A stretch of DNA of 64,000 nucleotides from the NCBI GenBank assembly GCA_018240745.1, contig JAFEFF010000222.1:46908-110907 (forward strand), given 5' to 3'. The notes beneath the pieces were generated by a model. It was not told the origin of the DNA, searched no databases, and saw nothing but the letters and a program-made list of their open reading frames with translations. The DNA is from Pseudomonadota bacterium. Its GTDB lineage: Bacteria > Pseudomonadota > Alphaproteobacteria > Reyranellales > Reyranellaceae. Below, piece after piece: positions 25,734 to 33,092 of this stretch. Each line of letters begins with the position of its first letter. The stretch's first letter is position 1. The position numbers were made by a program, and so were the translations under genes.

Positions 25734-27529
25734 GCGTGCTCCGCGTGAGTCATTTCCGTGTAGTACTTGCGCATATCCCAGGCGCCGGTCGGGCACCGTT
25801 CGGCGCACAGGCCGCAGTGCAGGCAGACGTCCTCGTCCTTCACCATCACGCGGCCGGTCTTGAGGTCGTTGCCGATATAGAGGTCCTGCGTCGGATTCAT
25901 CGCCGGCGCCATCAGCCGCGCGCGCAGATCCTTCTCCTCGCCATTCTCGGTGAAGGTGATGCAGTCCATCGGACAGATGTCGACGCAGGCGTCGCATTCG
26001 ATGCAGAGCTTGCCGCTGAATACCGTCTGCACGTCGCAGTTCAGGCAGCGCCGCGCCTCCTCGTAGGCGAGCTTGGGGTCGAAGCCGAGCTCGACCTCCG
26101 CCATGATGTCCTTCAGCGCCTCTTCCTTCTTGCGATGAGGCACCTTGAAGCGATGATCGATGGTCGGAGCATTGTCGTAGCTCCACTCGTGGATGCCCAT
26201 CTTCTGGCTGACGATGTTGACGCCCGGCGCCGGCCGCTCCTCGACCTTCTCGCCGATCAGCATCTTGTGGATCGAGATCGCCGCGTCGTGGCCGTGCGCC
26301 GCCGCCCAGATGATGTTCTTCGGGCCGAACGCCGCGTCGCCGCCGAAGAACACCTTCGGCTCAGTGCTCTGCAGCGTCGCCTCGTTGAGCTTGGGCAGGC
26401 CCCAGCGGTCGAACTCGATGCCGGCGTCTTTCTCGATCCACGGGAAGGCGTTCTCCTGGCCGATCGCGACCAGCACGTCGTCGCAGGGATAGAACGCATC
26501 GGGTTCGCCGGTCGGCACCAGGCTGCGCCGGCCCTTGGCGTCGTACTCGGCCTTCACCTTCTCGAACACCACGCCCTGGATCCTGCCGTTGTCGTGCTTC
26601 ACTTCCTTGGGCACGAGCATGTTGAGGATGGGGATGTCCTCGCCCATTGCGTCTTCCTTCTCCCAGGGAGACGCCTTCATTTCCTCGAAGCCGGAACGGA
26701 CGATCACCTTCACGTCCTCGCCGCCGAGACGGCGGGCAGTGCGGCAGCAGTCCATTGCGGTGTTGCCGCCGCCCAGCACGATCACGCGCTTGCCGACGGA
26801 GGTGGTGTGGCCGAACGAGACCGAGCTCAGCCAGTCGATGCCGATATGGATGTTCGCCGCCGCTTCCTTGCGGCCCGGCACGTCGAGCTCGCGCCCGCGC
26901 GGCGCGCCGCAGCCGACGAAGATCGCGTCGTAGCCGTCGCCGAGCAGCTTCTTCAGCGAATCGATCTTCTGGTGACGGAACTCGATGTTGCCGATGCCGG
27001 TGATGAAGCCGACTTCCTCGTCGATCACCGATTCAGGCAGACGGAAGTGCGGAATCTGGGTGCGAATGAAGCCGCCGAGCTTGGGGTCCTGGTCGTAGAT
27101 GACGATCTCGTAGCCCAGCACGGCGAGATCTCGTGCAACCGTCAGTGAGGCCGGGCCGCCGCCGACGCAGGCCACCCGCTTGCCGTTCTTCTCCGGCGCC
27201 TTCGGCATGCGTGCGCCGATCTCTTCGTCCTTGTAGTCGGCGGCGACACGCTTCAAACGGCAGATCGCGACCGGCTCCTTCTTGCCCTTGACCAGGGTCT
27301 CGTCCTCGACGCGGGAGCGACGGCAGGCCGGCTCGCAGGGGCGGTCGCAGGTGCGGCCGAGGATCCCCGGGAAGACGTTGGATTTCCAATTGATCATGTA
27401 GGCGTCGGAGTAGCGCCCGTGAGCGATCAGCCGGATGTATTCGGGGACGGGGGTGTGCGCGGGGCAAGCCCACTGGCAATCCACGACCTTGTGGAAATAG
27501 TCGGGATTCGTGATGTCGGTCGGCTTCAA
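25718..27529 (-). CDS. GltD-like FAD/Fe-S oxidoreductase with C-terminal ferredoxin domain
   Basis: 603 residues. The N-terminal Fe-S domain has DCQWACPAHTPV and TCDRPCEPACRR as in glutamate synthase small chains. It is followed by an FAD-binding VACVGGGPASLTVARDLA segment, an NAD(P)-binding VIVLGGGNTAMDCCRTARRL segment and GGDAAFGP near the FAD. The C-terminus adds two 4Fe-4S clusters, CIECDACVDICP and CLHCGLCAERCP. First gene of an operon with the oxoacid oxidoreductase subunits, it probably links them to NADP(H). KorC of the Azoarcus evansii 2-oxoglutarate:NADP oxidoreductase is the relative I recall. True glutamate synthase function is unlikely, as no large subunit is present. Confidence 0.9.
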   Translation of the reverse strand: MKPTDITNPDYFHKVVDCQWACPAHTPVPEYIRLIAHGRYSDAYMINWKSNVFPGILGRTCDRPCEPACRRSRVEDETLVKGKKEPVAICRLKRVAADYKDEEIGARMPKAPEKNGKRVACVGGGPASLTVARDLAVLGYEIVIYDQDPKLGGFIRTQIPHFRLPESVIDEEVGFITGIGNIEFRHQKIDSLKKLLGDGYDAIFVGCGAPRGRELDVPGRKEAAANIHIGIDWLSSVSFGHTTSVGKRVIVLGGGNTAMDCCRTARRLGGEDVKVIVRSGFEEMKASPWEKEDAMGEDIPILNMLVPKEVKHDNGRIQGVVFEKVKAEYDAKGRRSLVPTGEPDAFYPCDDVLVAIGQENAFPWIEKDAGIEFDRWGLPKLNEATLQSTEPKVFFGGDAAFGPKNIIWAAAHGHDAAISIHKMLIGEKVEERPAPGVNIVSQKMGIHEWSYDNAPTIDHRFKVPHRKKEEALKDIMAEVELGFDPKLAYEEARRCLNCDVQTVFSGKLCIECDACVDICPMDCITFTENGEEKDLRARLMAPAMNPTQDLYIGNDLKTGRVMVKDEDVCLHCGLCAERCPTGAWDMRKYYTEMTHAEHACRQQ

Positions 27530-27591
27530 ACTAACTCACTCCGGGGCTGCGGGAGCAGCTTGCCGATTCTGGCTGAATGACGGTTTAGAGT

Positions 27592-27605
27592 ACCCCAACT
27601 GGGGT
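27592..27605. promoter_or_regulatory. Palindrome upstream of the 2-oxoacid oxidoreductase operon
   Basis: ACCCCA-AC-TGGGGT forms a 14-base near-perfect palindrome about 63 bases before the start of the flavoprotein gene, in a 170-base gap that is otherwise free of genes. Its position suits an operator, but the binding protein is unknown. Confidence 0.35.
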
Positions 27606-27699
27606 GCGCATTGGGGAGATTTGCGCCCATTGCGTCAAGGTTTCTGTGGCTTAAGCGGTTGCTGCGACACCATAATCCCATAAACCGTAAAGGGATTTT

Positions 27700-28494
27700 T
27701 CATTGCGCCTGAGGCCGGCCGCGGAACCGGCTGGGTGGGGCGCCCGTCGCGCGATGGAACATGGCGCTGAACGCACTCACGCTCTCGTAGCCAAGATCGA
27801 ACGCGACCTCGGTGACGGGCGCGCCACCGCCGAGCCGGCCCATCGCCTCGAGCACGCGCGCCTGCTGCCGCCACGCACCGAAGCTCAAGCCCGTTTCGTT
27901 CTGGAAGCGCCGGGCGAGGGTGCGGGCGCTGCTGTTGATCGTCTCCGCCCACGCCTCCAGCGGCCGCTGGTCGCCGGGCGAATCGAGCAGTGCCTGGCAG
28001 AGCAAGCGCAAGCGCGCATCGCGCGGCATCGGCAGTTGGAGGCCCAGCGCCTGCAGCCCCTGCAGTTCGGACAGGATCAGCGCGAAGACATGGCCGGCCG
28101 GGCCCTTCTCGTCGTACTGCACCGGCAATTCGGTCGCGCGCACGATCAGTTCGCGCAGCAGCGGCGTCATCGACAGCACGCGACAGATGGTCGGCATCGA
28201 GACGGCGGCGTCCTCGCGCACATACAGCGTGCGCATGGTGGTGTCGCTCAGCATCACGAGGCTGTGGGTGATGCCAGCCGGAACCCAGACCGACTGCTGC
28301 GGCGGAACAACCCAGACGCCATCCTCGGTGGAAACGCGCACCGTGCCTGCAGTTGCGTAGATCAACTGGGCGCGCTCGTGGTGATGCGGCAGGATCTCGA
28401 ATCCGCAGGCGAAGTCCTTGGGCATGGCCGCGACCGCGCGCGGGACATGCTGATAGTCCTGTGGATTGGTGGAGCGCTGGCCGTTTCGCGACAT
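27700..28494 (-). CDS. AraC-family transcriptional regulator
   Basis: 264 residues from ATG 28494; a TTG directly before it would add one residue. The N-terminal cupin-type sensor domain shows FEILPHHHERAQLIYATAG and WVPAGITHSLVM. The C-terminal ~100 residues hold two helix-turn-helix units, with SSARTLARRFQNETGLSFG and FDLGYESVSAFSAMFHRATG. The organisation is that of the NimR/YdeO-like AraC regulators that act on adjacent exporters. It is divergent from an MFS transporter gene and may control it. A large inverted repeat lies in the 202-base gap between them. Confidence 0.9.
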   Translation of the reverse strand: MSRNGQRSTNPQDYQHVPRAVAAMPKDFACGFEILPHHHERAQLIYATAGTVRVSTEDGVWVVPPQQSVWVPAGITHSLVMLSDTTMRTLYVREDAAVSMPTICRVLSMTPLLRELIVRATELPVQYDEKGPAGHVFALILSELQGLQALGLQLPMPRDARLRLLCQALLDSPGDQRPLEAWAETINSSARTLARRFQNETGLSFGAWRQQARVLEAMGRLGGGAPVTEVAFDLGYESVSAFSAMFHRATGAPPSRFRGRPQAQ

Positions 28495-28543
28495 CAATTG
28501 GCATTCTAGCGCAAGACAGCCACGGGCGCTTTCCTTATCTTTT

Positions 28544-28672
28544 CTGCGCTGGGGACCGCGCCATTCCAGTGGCGCTCATTGGACCGCGGGCTTCCAGCCC
28601 GCCTCGTGACCATGAGCGCGCATGGCGCGGTCCAAAGAAATGAGCGCCATTGGAGCTGCGCGGTCCCAGCAG
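28544..28672. repeat. Long imperfect inverted repeat between AraC and MFS genes
   Basis: A left arm (28544-28588) and right arm (28626-28672) pair over about 45 bases with a few mismatches and gaps; shared blocks include GACCGCGC, TGGCGCTCATT and GGACCGCG. Inside are a hairpin GCGGGCT-TCC-AGCCCGC at 28586-28602 and a second, GCGCCAT-TCCA-GTGGCGC at 28558-28575. The latter hairpin recurs with one change at 61331-61348. It looks like a miniature mobile or REP-like element. Confidence 0.75.
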
Positions 28673-28696
28673 GATGATTGGAGTGAAACGCTCATC

Positions 28697-29884
28697 ATGA
28701 AGCTCACCAGCCCGACGTCTCTCCTGCTCAACCTCGGCCACGCGGTCGACCACTGGGTCATCGCGATCTTCCTCTACACGGTGAGCGTGATCGCCGGCGT
28801 CTGGGGGACCGACTGGAAGGAGCTGACGCCCTACGCCTTCGGCGCCTCGTTCATGTTCGGCGCGGGCTCGATCGTGTCGGGCAAGCTCGGCGATTCGTGG
28901 GGCCGCCGGTCCATGATGATCATCTTCTTCGCCGGCATCGGCGTTTCGTGCCTGCTGATCGCGCTCAGCCAGAACAAGTGGCAGATCGGCGCGGCGCTCA
29001 CGGTGATGGGTGCCTTCGCCTCGATCTACCATCCGGTCGGCATCCCGATGATCGTGCAAGGTTCGGATCGGCCCGGTTTCGTGATCGGCGTCAACGGCCT
29101 GGTCGGCAATCTCGGCATCGCGATCGGCGCCAGCCTGTCGGTGCTGCTGGCGACGCGCTACGGCTGGCAGATGGCCTACATCGTGCCGGGCATCGTCTGC
29201 CTGATCGCCGCCGTGCTGTTCGCCGCCCTGGTGCCGAAGGAGCAGGAGGCGCCGGCCAAGCGCAAGGCCAGGATGATCGACCTGCCGCCGAACGTCATGG
29301 CGCGCGTGTTCTTCATCATGACCTGCGCCGCGGTCACCGGCTCGATCGTCTTCAACTTCACGACCAACTCCAACGGCGAGATGCTGAAGGCACGCATCGC
29401 CCAGCTCGCGGCCGATCCAGCGTTGCTCAGCATGGTGTTGTTCGGCGTGTTCACCGTGGCGTCGCTGATGCAGCTCGTGGTCGGCGCGCTGATCGACCGC
29501 CATCCGCTCAAGACCATCTACCTGCCGATCCTGATCGCCCAGGTGCCGCTGTTCCTGCTCGCGGCCTATGCCGAGGGCTGGGTGCTGGTCGCGGTGACGA
29601 CGCTGTTCATGGTGTTCGTGTTCGGCGCCATCCCGTTCACCGACGCTATGATCGTGCGTTTCGTCGACGATCGCATGCGCAGCCGCGTCACCGGCATGCG
29701 ACTGGCGATCGGCTTCGGCGTCAGCTCGCTGGTCGTCGCGGCGATCGGCCCGTCGGTGAAGGCCGCCGGCTTCCCGACGCTGCTCATGACGCTCGCCGCC
29801 GTCGCCGCCTGCACCACGCTGGCGATTTCGTTTTTGCCCAGCGAACGGCGCAACGCCATAGCCGCTCTCAAGCCGGCCGAGTAG
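28697..29884 (+). CDS. MFS transporter
   Basis: 395 residues from ATG 28697. An in-frame ATG at 28622 lies inside the inverted repeat and would add 25 residues unlike a transporter start. About 12 membrane helices are present. GKLGDSWGRRSMMIIF is the loop 2-3 signature of the major facilitator superfamily, and HPVGIPMIVQGSDRPG follows helix 4. A domain of this type occurs in fosmidomycin-resistance-like MFS carriers (Fsr), which fits its ~400-residue size. The gene is divergent from an AraC regulator; a 131-base gap with another repeat follows. Confidence 0.88.
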   Translation: MKLTSPTSLLLNLGHAVDHWVIAIFLYTVSVIAGVWGTDWKELTPYAFGASFMFGAGSIVSGKLGDSWGRRSMMIIFFAGIGVSCLLIALSQNKWQIGAALTVMGAFASIYHPVGIPMIVQGSDRPGFVIGVNGLVGNLGIAIGASLSVLLATRYGWQMAYIVPGIVCLIAAVLFAALVPKEQEAPAKRKARMIDLPPNVMARVFFIMTCAAVTGSIVFNFTTNSNGEMLKARIAQLAADPALLSMVLFGVFTVASLMQLVVGALIDRHPLKTIYLPILIAQVPLFLLAAYAEGWVLVAVTTLFMVFVFGAIPFTDAMIVRFVDDRMRSRVTGMRLAIGFGVSSLVVAAIGPSVKAAGFPTLLMTLAAVAACTTLAISFLPSERRNAIAALKPAE

Positions 29885-29901
29885 TTTCTTCCCATTCATA
29901 T

Positions 29902-29995
29902 TCCTCTCCCCCGTCAGGGCGAGAGCGAGGAGAGGGGGCATCGAAGGCTGTGCGCAACCCCCTCGCCCAACCTCTTCCCCTGGCGGGGGAGAGGA
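29902..29995. repeat. Hairpin repeat between MFS and Bug receptor genes
   Basis: TCCTCTCCCCCGTCAGGG (29902-29919) pairs with CCCTGGCGGGGGAGAGGA (29978-29995) with one mismatch. The interior GCGAGGAGAGGGGG and CCCCCTCGC segments pair further. This CTCTCCCCC / GGGGGAGAGG type is a well-known intergenic repeat in alphaproteobacteria. Only the MFS gene ends before it. Confidence 0.8.
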
Positions 29996-30015
29996 GAAAG
30001 AGCGGAGAGTTGTGC

Positions 30016-30987
30016 ATGCTCAAGCGTCGTAGCGTATTGGCGGCCGCCGGCTGGACCATCGTCGGGGCCTCGGCGGTCCGTGCCCAGGCCTGGCCGAGCC
30101 AGCAGATCAGGATCGTCGTGCCGTACATTGCGGGCGGCGCCACCGACACGGCGGGCCGCATCGTCGCCGGCAAGATGGGCGAGCTGCTGGGTCAGCAGGT
30201 GATCGTCGAGAACAAGGGCGGCGGCAACACCATCATCGGCATGGACGCAGTGGTGAAGTCGAAGCCGGACGGCCACACGCTGCTGCTCGCCACGACGACG
30301 CTGGCGACCAACGCCGCGCTCGGCCTCAAGCAGCCGTTCGAACCGCTCAAGGATTTCCAGACCATCTCGACGATCGCCGACATTCCCGACCTGATCGCGA
30401 TCAACAAGGACGTCCCGGCGAAGAGCTACGCCGAGTTCGCCGATTGGTGCAGCAAGCAGCCGCAGAAGGTGCGCTACGCCTGCTCCGGCATCGGCAACCA
30501 GCCGCACCTGTGGGGCGAGCTGTTCAGGACGCGCAACAAGCTCAACCTGGAGGTGGTGGGCTACAAGGGCTCGGCCGACGCCATCCGCGACGTCATGGGC
30601 GGCCACGTGCCGGTGATCGTCGACGTCGTGTTGCCGACCGGCAACCACGTGAAGGCCGGGCGCATGACCGGCATCGCCGTCGCGTCGGAGCAGCGCTCGC
30701 CGATGTGCCCCGACGTGCCGACGGTGGTCGAGCTCGGCATGAAGGACATGGTGAGCGCGGTATTCTACGGCGTCGCCGGCCCGGCCGGCATCCCGCGGCC
30801 GGTCGTCGAGCGCCTCAACGCACTTTGCCTCGAGATCGTGAAGGATCCGGCGGTGAAGGCGAAGTTCGCCGAGCTCGGCTTCTTCACCACCGGCTCGACG
30901 CCCGAGGCCTATCTCGAGAAGCTCAAGTTCGAGACCGAGCGTTGGACCAAGGTGGTCAAGGACAACAACATCAAGGTCGAAGGGTAG
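30016..30987 (+). CDS. Bug/TctC-family tripartite tricarboxylate receptor
   Basis: 323 residues. The signal region LKRRSVLAAAGWTIVGASAV is followed by WPSQQIRIVVPYIAGGATD, the two-loop ligand-binding start of Bug receptors. GQQVIVENKGGGNTIIG and LAATTLATN-like segments follow, and the pattern VGYKGSADAIRDVMGGHV is typical. These periplasmic proteins bind carboxylates and work with TctA/TctB or with sensors. No TctA or TctB gene is next to it, which is common for this expanded family. Its ligand is unknown. Confidence 0.92.
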   Translation: MLKRRSVLAAAGWTIVGASAVRAQAWPSQQIRIVVPYIAGGATDTAGRIVAGKMGELLGQQVIVENKGGGNTIIGMDAVVKSKPDGHTLLLATTTLATNAALGLKQPFEPLKDFQTISTIADIPDLIAINKDVPAKSYAEFADWCSKQPQKVRYACSGIGNQPHLWGELFRTRNKLNLEVVGYKGSADAIRDVMGGHVPVIVDVVLPTGNHVKAGRMTGIAVASEQRSPMCPDVPTVVELGMKDMVSAVFYGVAGPAGIPRPVVERLNALCLEIVKDPAVKAKFAELGFFTTGSTPEAYLEKLKFETERWTKVVKDNNIKVEG

Positions 30988-31102
30988 CGCGTATACTCGT
31001 AGCGAGGTCCGACCGCTTCGGGGCAATTCCGGTCATTGCTCCGGTTGGTCGGTGGATACATTATGTGCTCGAGGCCGTACGCACGCACATAGGGGAGGTT
31101 CA

Positions 31103-31171
31103 ATGCCCCGCGTCGCGAACAAGGGCACTTCGATTCACCACCGGGTTGGATCCGCAGGACTTCCCGAATGA
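31103..31171 (+). CDS. Possible 22-codon leader ORF coupled to the cyclase gene
   Basis: An ATG at 31103 stands 4 bases after a strong ribosome-binding site (GGGGAGG). The frame runs 22 codons and stops at TGA 31169-31171, overlapping the cyclase ATG (31168) as ATGA. The product starts MPRVANKGTSIHHRVG and has no recognisable domain. The cyclase gene itself has no clear ribosome-binding site, so its translation may depend on this short frame. It could still be chance. Confidence 0.4.
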   Translation: MPRVANKGTSIHHRVGSAGLPE

Positions 31172-32934
31172 CCGAGCACCGCCGCCTCGCCGCCATCCTC
31201 GTGGCCGACGTGGTGGGCTACTCGAAGCTGGTCGGCAGCGACGAGGCCGGGACCCTGGCGCAGCTCCAGTCGCTGCGGACCAAGATCATCGAGCCTCAAC
31301 TCGCTAGGCACGCAGGGCGGCTGTTCAAGTCGGTTGGCGACGGCTTCCTCGTCGAGTTTGCCAGTGCGGTGCAAGCGGTGGGCTGCGCCAGGGCCATCCA
31401 GGAGGCCAACGCACTGGGGCGATTGCCCTTGCGCATCGGCATCCACGTCGGTGATGTCGTGGTTCAGGGCGATGATCTGATGGGCGATGGTGTAAACGTC
31501 GCTGCGCGCATTGAAGCCGTTGCCGATCCCGGCGGAATTGCCCTGTCCCGGCAAGTCTATGATCTGGTGCGCGACAGGCTCGACCTCGCGTTCATGGACA
31601 AGGGCGAGATCGACCTGAAGAACATCGCGCGGCCGGTGCAGGTGTTCGTCGTGGGCGGCGCAAGGGCGGCAGCAGCGCCGGAAGCCTTGCCGCTCCCGGA
31701 CAAGCCGTCGATTGCCGTCCTCCCGTTCCAGAACATGAGCGGCGACCCCGAGCAGGAGTATTTCACCGATGGCATCACAGAGGACATCATTACCGAGCTG
31801 TCTCGCTTCCATTCTCTCTTCGTAATCGCCCGGAACTCGTCTTTCTCCTACAAGGGAAAATCGCCCAACATCCGGCAGGTCGGCAAGGAACTCGGTGTCC
31901 GGTACGTGCTGGAAGGCAGCATACGCAAGTCATCGAATCGAATTCGTGTTACCGGCCAGCTGATCGACACGCTCACCGGCAATCATATCTGGGCGGAGCG
32001 CTACGACCGCGTGCTGGACGACATCTTCGCGGTGCAGGAGGAAGTCACGCAAGCCATCGTGGCCATGATTGCGCCGCAGATCGAATCGACGGAGCAATTG
32101 AAAGCGTCCCGACGGCGTCCCGACAATCTCACGGCTTACGAACTCTCCCTACGAGGGTGGACCCATGCCTCACAGGGGATCGACAAGGTGGATCGAACGC
32201 TCATCGATCAGGCGATCCGGGAAGCGGAAGAGGCGCTCGCGATCGATCCATGCAGCGTGCAGGCGCTGAATGTAATCGCCGCCGCTCACGGAAACGCTTT
32301 GCACCTGCAGATGGCGGCGGATCGAAAGGCTGCACTGCGGGAAGCAACGTCAGCGGCCGCGCGCGCTATCGAATTGGACAGTGGTAATGCACTGGGCTAC
32401 GCGCTCAGAGCATTATGTGTCTTCCACGACGGGCAAGTGGACCGCTATTCGGACGCACTTGCGGACGCGCGCCGTGCATACGAGTTGAATCCCAATGACA
32501 CAATTGTGCGGCAGGTGCTCGCGCAGTTGGAGACCGCAGCGGGGGACTCCAAGTGCGCCATCGAACATCTAAATCAGGTTCTGCGGCTAAACCCGCGACA
32601 GCGGCGTCACATCACCTATAATATGCTGGCCCACGCGAGTTTCAGCGGGAAACAATATGTTGAGGGTGCGGGTTGGGCGTCGCGCGCGCTCAACGAAAGA
32701 CCCGAATATCCGCCACCGCACTTGCTCCTCGCGATTTGTCTCGTCGGCACGGGCGAGATCGACAAGGCGAAAGCCGCATTCACGACGGGCCAGAGGGTGT
32801 CGCCGGAATTTTTCCGGACCAGATTGAAGGGTACACCCGCCTACGCTCGGCCGGAGGATCGCGAGCGGGCAACTACATTCCTGGGCATCGCTGCTGGGCT
32901 CGAGGACCCGAGTGCGGCAGAGGCGCTGCGATGA
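31168..32934 (+). CDS. Class III adenylate/guanylate cyclase with TolB-like and TPR regions
   Basis: 588 residues. The cyclase domain comes first (about 5-165): metal-binding D14 in VADVVGYSKL, D58 in SVGDGFLVEF, and the transition-state Asn/Arg in GDGVNVAARIE. Then comes a TolB-like N-terminal domain (KPSIAVLPFQNMSGDPEQEYFTD split near 190-320), and a C-terminal TPR region (about 330-560). This cyclase-TolB-TPR build is frequent in alphaproteobacteria; the product is probably cAMP, with the TPR part sensing partners. No membrane helix is seen. Its codons look more AT-rich than its neighbours', and a truncated gene sits directly after it, suggesting an acquired block. Confidence 0.92.
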   Translation: MTEHRRLAAILVADVVGYSKLVGSDEAGTLAQLQSLRTKIIEPQLARHAGRLFKSVGDGFLVEFASAVQAVGCARAIQEANALGRLPLRIGIHVGDVVVQGDDLMGDGVNVAARIEAVADPGGIALSRQVYDLVRDRLDLAFMDKGEIDLKNIARPVQVFVVGGARAAAAPEALPLPDKPSIAVLPFQNMSGDPEQEYFTDGITEDIITELSRFHSLFVIARNSSFSYKGKSPNIRQVGKELGVRYVLEGSIRKSSNRIRVTGQLIDTLTGNHIWAERYDRVLDDIFAVQEEVTQAIVAMIAPQIESTEQLKASRRRPDNLTAYELSLRGWTHASQGIDKVDRTLIDQAIREAEEALAIDPCSVQALNVIAAAHGNALHLQMAADRKAALREATSAAARAIELDSGNALGYALRALCVFHDGQVDRYSDALADARRAYELNPNDTIVRQVLAQLETAAGDSKCAIEHLNQVLRLNPRQRRHITYNMLAHASFSGKQYVEGAGWASRALNERPEYPPPHLLLAICLVGTGEIDKAKAAFTTGQRVSPEFFRTRLKGTPAYARPEDRERATTFLGIAAGLEDPSAAEALR

Positions 32935-32948
32935 CAAGAGTGGTGCGC

Positions 32949-33048
32949 CAGTGAAGGTGGGTGTTCCATAGGAGGTGCCTTCCTCGACCCCGGGGAAGGA
33001 CAGCGCGACGTTCCGGCTGGTCGAGAGCGGGAGCTTGCGCTTGGCCAT
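32949..33048 (-). pseudogene. MmcQ/YjbR-like gene fragment (5' end only)
   Basis: On the minus strand from ATG 33048 the product reads MAKRKLPL then NVALSFPGVEEGTSYGTPTF, which is the conserved start of MmcQ/YjbR-family proteins (usually ~115-120 residues). The similarity stops after about 33 codons at ~32949; beyond it the frame runs into the antisense of the cyclase gene. The rest of the family was not seen on the other side of the cyclase gene. This is a decayed remnant, probably cut when the cyclase block arrived. Confidence 0.65.
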
Positions 33049-33092
33049 GGCGGTTCCCAGAGTGGCGCGTTGGGTCCATGAGAGGAAGAGCA

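Noticed and set aside
27600..27699. AATCCC and GGGATTTTT arrangement looking like a terminator
   Set aside because: The stem is only six pairs with a 12-base loop, and no plus-strand gene ends here.
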